Below the pieces are notes generated by a model that was not told where the DNA came from, did not search any database, and saw only the letters and a program-made list of their open reading frames with translations. This document shows, piece by piece, positions 56,322 to 64,000 of a stretch of 64,000 nt of DNA. Where the stretch lies: the NCBI RefSeq assembly GCF_900182925.1, contig NZ_LT900024.1, positions 1,426,001 through 1,490,000 of the forward strand, written 5' to 3'. The stretch comes from Psychrobacter sp. LV10R520-6 (GTDB lineage: Bacteria > Pseudomonadota > Gammaproteobacteria > Pseudomonadales > Moraxellaceae). Each line of letters opens with the position of its first letter. Position 1 is the first letter of the stretch. The position numbers were made by a program, and so were the translations under genes.

Positions 56322-57512
56322 CTACTGAAACTCTACAGTCGCATCGTTTTGAATGGTACCTAGCAGCGCCAGTGCATCCCAGTTGGTCAAACGTACACAA
56401 CCCGCTGATGCTTGCCGACTGATACGTGCAGGATCTGGTGAACCATGAATACCGTAGGTAGGCTTACTAAGTCCAATCCATACCGAACCTACTGGATTGT
56501 TAGGGCCTGGTGGAATGATAGACTTTTTGCCATCATCATTGGTATAAGTATAATTAGGCTCATGAATTTTTACTTTTACCTTATGAGTGCCTGTTGGCGA
56601 TGGCGTTGCTGTGCTACCAACCGTAGTAGGATAGCTGGCTATTAAATTATTTTTATCGTCGTAAGCATATAAGGTCTGAGTGTTCTTATCAGCAACCACT
56701 CGGCTGACTGGCTTGGTATTAGGGTTACCGGGATTATAAACGGTTATGACCTCGCCCGCGTTAAAGCCAGCACTAGGGTTCAATAACTTGAGATACTTTT
56801 CACTCATATGAAACTTCTCTGCCAGCCCTTCAGTGACACTTTCATAATACATGCCATCAAGCTTGGCTTTGGCTTCGGCACTCGCTGGAATGTTGGTCGT
56901 TTTGATATTGACGTCGGCATCGTTAAGCTGGTAACTAACCAGTACTGGCTGCGCCATTAGCTTGTCGTTCTTAGTTAACGCTTGCCACGTTTCATCGTTG
57001 AGCGTATCGGTGACTGTCAAACCACGAGCTTTTTGAAACGCCTGCATGGCTTTAAGAGTATTCTTACCCCAATACCCATCAACCGCTCCAACCCCGCTTT
57101 GTTGCCAATTAAGCAGCGCTTGAATTTTCGTGCCTGTATTGCGATCTATTTTCGTACTAGTGTTCCAGCTGGCACTATTCACCTTTTGTGCGACGTTCGG
57201 TAAGTTTTCTGTTGTATATTTAATAGTAGGTAAAAATTTATTAAGGGAAGTCACCGTTTTACTGTTACCTGTCAGCTTTTGACTAGTACCATTAGTAACG
57301 GGACTAATTTCGGTAACCGGATTAACGTCGCTGCCGTTTTTAGCACTGGCAGTGAAATTGTTTAAAGTAGAGCTCATATCCATTTGCATTTTTGCTACGC
57401 GGTCTGTGGTGTTAAGGTTATCAGTGCTATCCGCATTACTGTTAGCCATCAGTAGAGTTGCAGAAAGACCTATCGCTGCCATAGCACCACTAATTCTTGT
57501 TAATTTATGCAT
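56322..57512 (-). CDS. L,D-transpeptidase (YkuD domain) with peptidoglycan-binding domain
   Basis: The 396-residue exported protein has an N-terminal signal-like hydrophobic segment (residues 9-24). A peptidoglycan-binding type 1 domain follows (about 128-165, VDGYWGKNTLKAMQAFQKAR), then a LysM-like or linker region, and a C-terminal YkuD domain. The catalytic signature is IHGSPDPARISRQASAGCVRLTN, split here as HGSP and SAGCVR, with Cys at about residue 373. Such enzymes form 3-3 cross-links or attach lipoprotein to peptidoglycan. The gene stands alone with AGGAG upstream of the ATG. Confidence 0.9.
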   Translation of the reverse strand: MHKLTRISGAMAAIGLSATLLMANSNADSTDNLNTTDRVAKMQMDMSSTLNNFTASAKNGSDVNPVTEISPVTNGTSQKLTGNSKTVTSLNKFLPTIKYTTENLPNVAQKVNSASWNTSTKIDRNTGTKIQALLNWQQSGVGAVDGYWGKNTLKAMQAFQKARGLTVTDTLNDETWQALTKNDKLMAQPVLVSYQLNDADVNIKTTNIPASAEAKAKLDGMYYESVTEGLAEKFHMSEKYLKLLNPSAGFNAGEVITVYNPGNPNTKPVSRVVADKNTQTLYAYDDKNNLIASYPTTVGSTATPSPTGTHKVKVKIHEPNYTYTNDDGKKSIIPPGPNNPVGSVWIGLSKPTYGIHGSPDPARISRQASAGCVRLTNWDALALLGTIQNDATVEFQ

Positions 57513-57798
57513 AAAGACTCCTAAAGTTACTCTTAATATTAAATTTCAATTATTTAATTTCAACAAAGTGTTTCTTATTATTTATCAATCATGCCACAGC
57601 GCCATGTGAGCATATAACCACTTTGTGTTAATAAGTAGCGACTCCTACAGTATCTATGTTGATGCGGATATTAGGGCGTGTTGAACATTCTATCCTTAAA
57701 AAATAAAAATTTGATCCAGATGATTTTTAGTACCTTAAAATGAGTCTTAATATCTTCCGTTGAGATTTCAGTGCGATCATCAGTACAGACATAAAAAA

Positions 57799-57827
57799 TC
57801 CCATAAATCGCAAAGCAATCTATGGGA
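57799..57827 (-). terminator. Rho-independent terminator of leuB
   Basis: On the minus strand, TCCCATA pairs with TATGGGA across a 15-base loop that can pair further, followed by TTTTTTATG. It lies 37 bases after the leuB stop. The rest of the 57513-57863 gap shows nothing that I recognise. Confidence 0.65.
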
Positions 57828-57863
57828 GATAAAGTGGTGAATATTAAGCTTTATAAGTAGTTT

Positions 57864-58967
57864 TTACATTAGTTTGGCCAATACTGCCTGACCCATTTGT
57901 TGACAACCCACTTGGGTCAATCCAGTCTCACTACTATCTAAGATATCTACAGTACGCAGCCCGTCATCAAGGACATCACTGACCGCCTGCTCAATAGCCT
58001 GCGCCGCTTGTTCGTGTTTAAAGGTATAGCGCAGCATCATAGCGACAGAAAGAATCGTTGCTAAAGGGTTGGCTTTATCCTGACCTGCAATATCAGGTGC
58101 TGAACCATGACAAGGCTCGTACATCCCTTTGCCATGTTCATCCAGACTGGCTGATGGCAACATACCAATAGAGCCCGTCAGCATAGCAGCTTCATCCGAT
58201 AAGATATCGCCAAACATGTTACCCGTTACCATGACATCAAACTGTTTAGGGTTCTTGATCAGTTGCATGCAAGCATTGTCAGCGTACATATGCGACAGAC
58301 TCACATCACTATAATCGGCTTCCTGCATATCTGTCATCGTCTGCTTCCACAGCTCAGTCACTTCTAAGACGTTGGCTTTATCAATTGAGCACACTTTAGC
58401 AGAACGGCCTGCTGCTTGAGCACGAGCTTGCGCCATCTCAAACGCTACCTTACCGATACGTTTAATTTCGCTCGTGCTATATACCATAGTATTATAGCCT
58501 TGCTGTTCGCCATTTTCTAAGGTACGAATACCACGCGGCTCACCGAAATAAATACCACCAGTCAGCTCACGAACGATCAATAAATCTAGGCCTAAGATGA
58601 TCTCAGCTTTAATACTTGACGAATTGACCAATTGCGGATACAGCTTGGCAACGCGCAAGTTAGCAAATAAGCCAAGCTCGCTACGGATTTTAAGTAGACC
58701 GCGTTCAGGGCGTTTACTACGCTCAATACTGTCCCACTTAGGCCCACCAACTGCCCCTAATAATACCGCATCTGCTGCCCGCGCACGGCTCAAGGTTTCT
58801 TCTGGCAATGGCTCACCCGTCGCGTCAACCGCCACGCCGCCAATCAATCCCGACTCAAGCGTCAAGTCTAACGCAAACTTCTTATTGATTGCTTGGAGCA
58901 CATCAATGGCTTGGGTCATAATTTCAGGACCGATGCCGTCGCCTGCTAATGTTAAAATCGTTGCCAT
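57864..58967 (-). CDS. leuB: 3-isopropylmalate dehydrogenase
   Basis: LeuB oxidises 3-isopropylmalate in leucine synthesis with NAD+. I start at the ATG 58965-58967 ([21 protein letters not shown] upstream); an upstream frame adds 11 residues without a good site. The 367-residue protein has GDGIGPEIM, the substrate-binding [26 protein letters not shown]-equivalent [24 protein letters not shown] and [18 protein letters not shown]. It is last in the order leuC-leuD-lipoprotein-leuB. Confidence 0.96.
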   Translation of the reverse strand: MATILTLAGDGIGPEIMTQAIDVLQAINKKFALDLTLESGLIGGVAVDATGEPLPEETLSRARAADAVLLGAVGGPKWDSIERSKRPERGLLKIRSELGLFANLRVAKLYPQLVNSSSIKAEIILGLDLLIVRELTGGIYFGEPRGIRTLENGEQQGYNTMVYSTSEIKRIGKVAFEMAQARAQAAGRSAKVCSIDKANVLEVTELWKQTMTDMQEADYSDVSLSHMYADNACMQLIKNPKQFDVMVTGNMFGDILSDEAAMLTGSIGMLPSASLDEHGKGMYEPCHGSAPDIAGQDKANPLATILSVAMMLRYTFKHEQAAQAIEQAVSDVLDDGLRTVDILDSSETGLTQVGCQQMGQAVLAKLM

Positions 58968-59106
58968 ACTATTCCTTGTTGATAAATGAGATAAGTGCAA
59001 GGTTAATGAATTATTCGTATTAAGGGCGGTTACTTCCTAAAAATCGAGCACTTGGTTAGAATTTCCCAGCTCTAAGCTCAATCTCACTGCCATAAGCGGC
59101 ACTACC

Positions 59107-59847
59107 TTAAGGAGCTGAAGGAGCTACTTTTGGTATTGACTCTTGCATGATCATACTTGTTTCTACGAACTCGCCTTGATTGTCAGTATCTGACTGCTTA
59201 CAAAAACGACGCTGAAAAATATTGTCTTTTAGCAAATCAATACAGAGAGGCTCAGGTGAGGCTGTGTCCAATAAGCTGCCATTATTTTGAGGTGACTTTC
59301 GGCGATAAGCTCGCAGTAGATACGTCCCTGACTGCTTAAACTCATCAATTAGGGCAAAACGTTCGATATAGTCGACGTTGTTTTCGGGATAAAAATTAAT
59401 ATGCACTTCACGCTTTATAGGTTTAACGCGCGCATAATAATTAATCAGGCCAGGCATACCAGAAGCTGATAAAGGTACTATTTTTACGGATTTATTATCT
59501 AAAAGCGGTAGCGTGTCCACTTGCATCTGCTCTTGCTCACGTTTACTGAGCTTCGCATAAGGTATTCCATCAGCGTTTGAAATAGAGATCAGCATCGTAA
59601 TATCAACTGGCTTATGGGTACCTGTTGATATTACTGAGGTTCTATCAATTTGGGTAATCTCACAGTGATACGTTCCCGCACAGGCAATATTGACCTCGCC
59701 ATTCATAGGGATGACTTGGCCTGACCATGCCGTAGCATTTTCAGCCTCATCTATTTTTTGATAGCCAGTCAATAGCTGACAGCCGGACAACAATAAGCTT
59801 GTGGCCAAAACCGTACTGGTGAATACAGCAAAACGTTTTTTATTCAT
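59107..59847 (-). CDS. Predicted lipoprotein lying between leuD and leuB
   Basis: I start at the ATG 59845-59847 (MNKKRFAVFTSTVL), followed by a lipobox LLSGC with Cys at residue 22; a longer frame adds 17 unlikely residues. The mature 225 residues look beta-rich with two early Cys (IACAGTYHCEI) and two late ones, and no family is recognised. It would be anchored in a membrane facing the periplasm. Its place inside the leucine cluster is odd, since it has no evident link to leucine synthesis. It may be transcribed with leuD and leuB. Confidence 0.72.
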   Translation of the reverse strand: MNKKRFAVFTSTVLATSLLLSGCQLLTGYQKIDEAENATAWSGQVIPMNGEVNIACAGTYHCEITQIDRTSVISTGTHKPVDITMLISISNADGIPYAKLSKREQEQMQVDTLPLLDNKSVKIVPLSASGMPGLINYYARVKPIKREVHINFYPENNVDYIERFALIDEFKQSGTYLLRAYRRKSPQNNGSLLDTASPEPLCIDLLKDNIFQRRFCKQSDTDNQGEFVETSMIMQESIPKVAPSAP

Positions 59848-60016
59848 AATGATGGCTACTATTTTTATAAAATGAGAGGACACATAACAAGCTATCAAGG
59901 TTTAATCATACCCTAAATATTACTATACATTTTAGCCAATTTGCCACTATAACTCAACGCTGTATTCTCAAAGATATACTTTTAATTAACGCTGTTGTTT
60001 ACACTAATCATTGAGT

Positions 60017-60667
60017 TTATGCTCGTACTTGATTAAATATCCATGGCGTTTTTTGCATCATTTTATGCTCGTATGCTTTAATGGCATCACTTTGCTGCAA
60101 GGTCAAGCCAATATCATCAAGGCCATTTAGTAAACAAAGCTTGCGAAACGCTTCAACCTCAAAGGGATATTCTTTACCCGTTGGCGTGATAACCACTTGC
60201 CGTTCTAAATCAGCCGTCAGCTCGTAACCTTCATTTTCCATCGTCGTTTTCATTAATTGATCGACAATCTCTTCATCTAAAACGATGGGCAACATGCCAT
60301 TTTTAAAGCAGTTGTTATAAAAAATATCCGCAAAACTTGGTGCGATTATCGTACGAAAACCATATTCTGAGAGCGCCCACGGAGCATGTTCACGGCTAGA
60401 ACCACAACCAAAGTTTTTGCGTGCTAATAAGATATTCGCACCTTGGTAACGAGGCTGATTTAAAATAAAGTCCGGATTGATAGGACGTTTGCTGTTGTCT
60501 TGACCGGGATAGCCTTCATCGAGATAACGCCAGTCATCGAACAAATTGACCCCAAAGCCCGTACGTTTAATGGACTTTAAAAACTGCTTAGCGATAATTT
60601 GGTCGGTATCAACGTTTGAGCGATCAAGTGGGCAGACGATGCCGGTTTGGGTGTTATAAGCTTGCAT
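60017..60667 (-). CDS. leuD: 3-isopropylmalate dehydratase small subunit
   Basis: The 216-residue swivel subunit partners with LeuC to isomerise isopropylmalate. It has the start [19 protein letters not shown], the conserved [20 protein letters not shown] (about residue 80) and [22 protein letters not shown]. It lies 114 bases after leuC on the same strand, probably in the same message. Confidence 0.96.
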   Translation of the reverse strand: MQAYNTQTGIVCPLDRSNVDTDQIIAKQFLKSIKRTGFGVNLFDDWRYLDEGYPGQDNSKRPINPDFILNQPRYQGANILLARKNFGCGSSREHAPWALSEYGFRTIIAPSFADIFYNNCFKNGMLPIVLDEEIVDQLMKTTMENEGYELTADLERQVVITPTGKEYPFEVEAFRKLCLLNGLDDIGLTLQQSDAIKAYEHKMMQKTPWIFNQVRA

Positions 60668-60781
60668 AATAATTTCCTATAAATCATGGGTCTTATTGAG
60701 TAAAGAGTGGTGCATCTTATTAATTGGACCACCCTTTACCCCAATAATAGGCATTTACTGAATATCAGGGATAAATAAAGA

Positions 60782-62200
60782 CTAAAAAGTACGCACATCG
60801 ACAAAGTGACCAGCCAATGCGGCGGCAGCGGCCATTGCTGGACTAACTAAATGTGTACGTCCGCCATTACCCTGACGACCCTCAAAGTTACGGTTAGAGG
60901 TCGAAGCACAATGCTCTTGAGGTTCAAGCTTATCCGCATTCATCGCAAGACACATCGAGCAACCTGGCTCACGCCATTCAAAGCCAGCATCTGTAAATAG
61001 AGTATCAAGGCCTTCTGCTTCTGCTTGACGCTTCACTTGTCCTGATCCGGCAACGACGATAGCTTCTTTAATATTATCCGCAACTTTGCGACCTTTAATT
61101 ACCGCTGCTGCATCACGTAAATCCTCAATACGTGAGTTGGTACAAGAGCCAATGAATATTCGATCCAGCTGAATATCAGTGATTTTCTGTCCTGCCTGCA
61201 AGCCCATATAAGTATAAGCACGTAGCCAGCCTTCTTCTTGTGCCTCATCCACCGCTTGATCAGGCGTCGGTATCGATTGAGTGATATCCACAACCATCTC
61301 AGGAGACGTACCCCAGGAGACTTGCGGCGCTATTTGGCTACCATCTATTTCGATAAGCGTATCAAACACGGCATCATCATCTGAATAAAACGTACGCCAA
61401 TACGTTTCTGCTTGCTGCCATTGCTCATCAGTTGGCGCATAAGGACGACCTTTAACATAGTCAATCGTCGTGTCATCAACGGCTACCATCCCAACGCGCG
61501 CGCCAGCTTCGATCGCCATATTACAGACGGTCATGCGCCCTTCCATGCTCATATCTTCAAACACTGAACCGGCAAATTCAATAGCGTGTCCTGTGCCACC
61601 CGCGGTACCAATCTCCGCAATGATAGCTAACACCACATCTTTTGAAGTGATACCGGCGCTTAACTTACCAGTAACACGGATTTGCATGTTTTTCATTTTC
61701 TTTTGAATCAAGCACTGAGTGGCTAATACATGCTCAACTTCAGAAGTACCGATCCCATGTGCCAAACAGCCAAGCGCACCATGAGTCGCGGTATGTGAAT
61801 CACCACAAACGACGGTCATACCTGGTAGCACTAAACCTTGTTCAGGTCCGACCACGTGCAAGATACCTTGGCGAGCATCATTAATAGTAAACTCAGTGAT
61901 ATCGAATTTTGCGCAGTTATCGTCTAGGGTAACCACTTGTAAGCGTGAGACCTTGTCCTTAATACCAGTCACCCCTTCTAAACGCTCTTTAGTCACGGTC
62001 GGTACGTTGTGATCAGGACTGGCAATATTGGCAGACAGTCGCCACGGTGCTCTATTAGCCAGCTCCAAGCCTTCGAATGCTTGCGGGCTAGTTACCTCGT
62101 GCAGCAGATGGCGATCAATATAAATTAGGCTTGAACCGTCGTCACGCTCAGTGACTTCATGAGCATTCCAAAGTTTGTCATATAAGGTTTGACCGGCCAT
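60782..62200 (-). CDS. leuC: 3-isopropylmalate dehydratase large subunit
   Basis: The 472-residue aconitase-family protein has [20 protein letters not shown], the 4Fe-4S cysteine motifs [19 protein letters not shown] (about residue 348) and [11 protein letters not shown] (about residue 408), and the end [20 protein letters not shown]. It is the first gene of the minus-strand leucine cluster, divergent from the LysR-type gene at 62687. This suggests that the regulator acts on leuC. Start GGATAGCAAC-ATG is preceded by AAAGGA. Confidence 0.97.
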   Translation of the reverse strand: MAGQTLYDKLWNAHEVTERDDGSSLIYIDRHLLHEVTSPQAFEGLELANRAPWRLSANIASPDHNVPTVTKERLEGVTGIKDKVSRLQVVTLDDNCAKFDITEFTINDARQGILHVVGPEQGLVLPGMTVVCGDSHTATHGALGCLAHGIGTSEVEHVLATQCLIQKKMKNMQIRVTGKLSAGITSKDVVLAIIAEIGTAGGTGHAIEFAGSVFEDMSMEGRMTVCNMAIEAGARVGMVAVDDTTIDYVKGRPYAPTDEQWQQAETYWRTFYSDDDAVFDTLIEIDGSQIAPQVSWGTSPEMVVDITQSIPTPDQAVDEAQEEGWLRAYTYMGLQAGQKITDIQLDRIFIGSCTNSRIEDLRDAAAVIKGRKVADNIKEAIVVAGSGQVKRQAEAEGLDTLFTDAGFEWREPGCSMCLAMNADKLEPQEHCASTSNRNFEGRQGNGGRTHLVSPAMAAAAALAGHFVDVRTF

Positions 62201-62686
62201 GTTGCTATCCTTTATTGGTTGCTAATTGCTTAGCTTAATATTTGTCCCCGCTTAGATGTTATAAGCTGAGTCTCTATCTTCAAGTGTGGGCTTTGGCGTT
62301 ATTTCGCTAACGTATCTGCTGTTAGTATCTTTTATCTATTTTCTGTGAATACATATTCTGTCAATGAAAGGCATGAGGTTATAAACATTTAATATAGAAC
62401 TTTCTAATTCATTTTTCGCTCTGTTAGTCGCAATCTATTAGTTATAAATGCCTAAAGTCAGGCGTTTGTCTTTATAAAATCGTGAAATACTAAGGATTTA
62501 TAGGACTAAGACAATAAAAATGTCAAAAGATATCAAAAATCGTCTCGATGCCTTGTGATTATAGCAGGCTAATCCTATAATAATAATTGATGATTTTTAC
62601 CCAGTCACAAACTTTTATTTCTAAGACGTTGTGACTGGGTTAGCCAACTTTTATTTATAGCTCATAATGTAGCTAAGGACATCGGT
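62201..62686. promoter_or_regulatory. Divergent leuC / lysR regulatory region
   Basis: These 486 bases must hold the leuC and lysR promoters. The clear structure is the long inverted repeat at 62599-62640. I see no leucine-rich leader peptide on the minus strand that would indicate an attenuator, and no T-box. Confidence 0.4.
62599..62640. repeat. 12-bp perfect inverted repeat upstream of the lysR-type gene
   Basis: ACCCAGTCACAA (62599-62610) and TTGTGACTGGGT (62629-62640) are separated by 18 bases. The 3' flanks lack a T-run on either strand, so it is not a typical terminator. It lies about 47 bases before the start codon and could be a regulator operator or an mRNA leader hairpin. Confidence 0.75.
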
Positions 62687-63559
62687 TTGAATACCACTAA
62701 CTTGACGACGTTTGTAACGGTTATGCACACTGGCAGTATTTCAGGCGCCGCAGAAAAGCTTTTTATTACTCAGCCTGCGGTCAGTAAGCGCATCAAGAAC
62801 CTAGAAGAAGAGTTCAAAATTACTTTATTCGATACCGTAGGTCGCGGTATTGTGCCGACCCAAGCGGCAAGTGAAATGCTACCCCACGCCAAACGCTGGC
62901 TTGAAGATTATGAGAATTTTAAGATTAATCTGCAACATTCCCAGCATATTGTATCCGGTAAACTGGTTATCGGTACCAGTCATCATATTGGTTTGCACCA
63001 TCTGGCACCCGTATTAAAACACTTTATCCAAGCGTATCCGGCGGTGCAGTTAGAAGTCCATTTTGTAGACTCAGAAACCGCGCACAAAGCGGTATTAGAT
63101 GGCGATTTATCTTTGGCATTTTTAACCCTGCCACCCGTCTATGATAAGCGCTTAACCTATCATACCCTATGGTCAGACCCACTATACTTTATGACAGGTA
63201 CGTTATCGCCACTAGCGAAAAAGACCAACGTAACATTAGAGCAATTAGCACGTTATCCCGCTATTTTACCATCTGCTAACACCTTTACCAGCCAAATTAC
63301 CCTAGCTGAATTTGCCAAAAACAATCTAAAACCTTATGCCACTATGAGCACCAATCCACTTGAGTCCATTCGAATGTTAGTGTCTGTTGGACTGGGTTGG
63401 TCAGTATTGCCACAAACCTTGATCAGTCAGGATTTAGAGCGTATCAATATGGCGGACAATGTTGAGCTACAGCGCTATTTAGGCGTTGTTATCAATCCGA
63501 AGCTCACACAGTCTAATAGCGTTACTGCTTTATTAGATCTTCTTGCCCCTATTGATTAA
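62687..63559 (+). CDS. LysR-family transcriptional regulator
   Basis: The 290-residue regulator has the N-terminal winged helix-turn-helix (MHTGSISGAAEKLFITQPAV and SKRIKNLEEEF). A periplasmic-binding-protein-like effector domain follows (KLVIGTSHHIGLHHLAPVL, SIRMLVSVGLGWSVLPQTLI). The start is a TTG with AAGGA eight bases upstream; there is no closer ATG. It is divergent from leuC, so control of the leucine cluster is plausible. The pattern around ITQPAVSKRI is CysB/CynR-like and does not identify the ligand. Confidence 0.88.
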   Translation: MNTTNLTTFVTVMHTGSISGAAEKLFITQPAVSKRIKNLEEEFKITLFDTVGRGIVPTQAASEMLPHAKRWLEDYENFKINLQHSQHIVSGKLVIGTSHHIGLHHLAPVLKHFIQAYPAVQLEVHFVDSETAHKAVLDGDLSLAFLTLPPVYDKRLTYHTLWSDPLYFMTGTLSPLAKKTNVTLEQLARYPAILPSANTFTSQITLAEFAKNNLKPYATMSTNPLESIRMLVSVGLGWSVLPQTLISQDLERINMADNVELQRYLGVVINPKLTQSNSVTALLDLLAPID

Positions 63560-64000
63560 TATTTTTTAGGGTTATCTGGCATAATGCACAGAAGGTTAAA
63601 TAAGCGCACAACAAAAAGAAAACGCTATTCGCAATTGGTTCTTTCTTACGTTATAATATTTTCAACTTGGCTTTTATAACATATGGTTACCAGAAGAACA
63701 CTGACAGTCATATATTGAATATTTTAAGTAAGGTACGATAGCAAAGAAGTGGCAAGTACTTTAAATAATGGTGCTATGTGTTAGATATCTACTCTTTTTT
63801 CATACTATATTGTTTATTTTTGTCATAAATGTTATTCATGATAGACGTTTTTATAATAGCTATAGTGCTAATATGAAGCTTGTAGATAGTAGATACAAAT
63901 AAATAGTAGATATAACGGTTTTAAATGATTGATTTTATCAGTGGTTAACGGATGTTGCTGATCAAATAGGAACAGCGAAACGGCAATTCCTATTGTTTCC
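63560..64000. other. Right-hand end of the window, no gene supported
   Basis: AT-rich sequence with no open frame, RNA or repeat that I can support. It may contain the promoter of a gene beyond the window. Confidence 0.4.

Overview
The window reads as chromosome of a gammaproteobacterium of the family Moraxellaceae, most like Psychrobacter. The grounds are moderate GC content, scattered (not single-operon) type II secretion genes, a trpG-trpD pair, FimV, and Asn-rich linkers in exported proteins. This is inferred from family resemblance; no database was searched.

Positions 1-22,500 are core genome. They hold serC (running off the left edge), a HolD-like gene, a deletion scar that truncates lemA, the SRP RNA gene on the minus strand, a SIMPL-domain secreted protein, a DUF4124 protein, and glnA with a readable sigma-54/NtrC control region. 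Next come trpG-trpD, ychF, dgt, a FabR/DesT-like regulator, the pseudopilin operon gspH-I-J-K, a TetR regulator, tatD, gspE, trmO and fpr.

Positions 22,604-about 45,200 form a defence island next to tRNA-Leu(CAA). An integrase with a one-base frameshift follows the tRNA. Then, on the minus strand, lies a type 1-like BREX operon (brxA-brxB-brxC-pglX-pglZ) that has no brxL. In the brxL position sits a tightly coupled pair of unrecognised genes of 661 and 524 codons, which I consider the best candidate for an undescribed system. The right half of the island is decayed: an RloA-like ATPase whose TOPRIM partner is cut by an IS3 remnant, an orphan hypothetical gene, McrB and McrC-like remnants, and a TnpB-only IS200/IS605-type element. 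No right-hand attachment repeat was found.

Positions 45,372-64,000 return to core genome: dinB, queA, a FimV encoded as two separate genes, ansA, truA, infA, an L,D-transpeptidase, leuC-leuD-(lipoprotein)-leuB, and a divergent LysR regulator. Two inverted copies of a 120-bp palindromic element bracket the FimV genes. One copy is split by a complete IS110-family element. Its upstream non-coding region can be folded by eye into a bridge RNA, and the target and donor guides can be matched to this very insertion site and to the element ends around a CT core. This is the most clearly supported unusual observation in the window.
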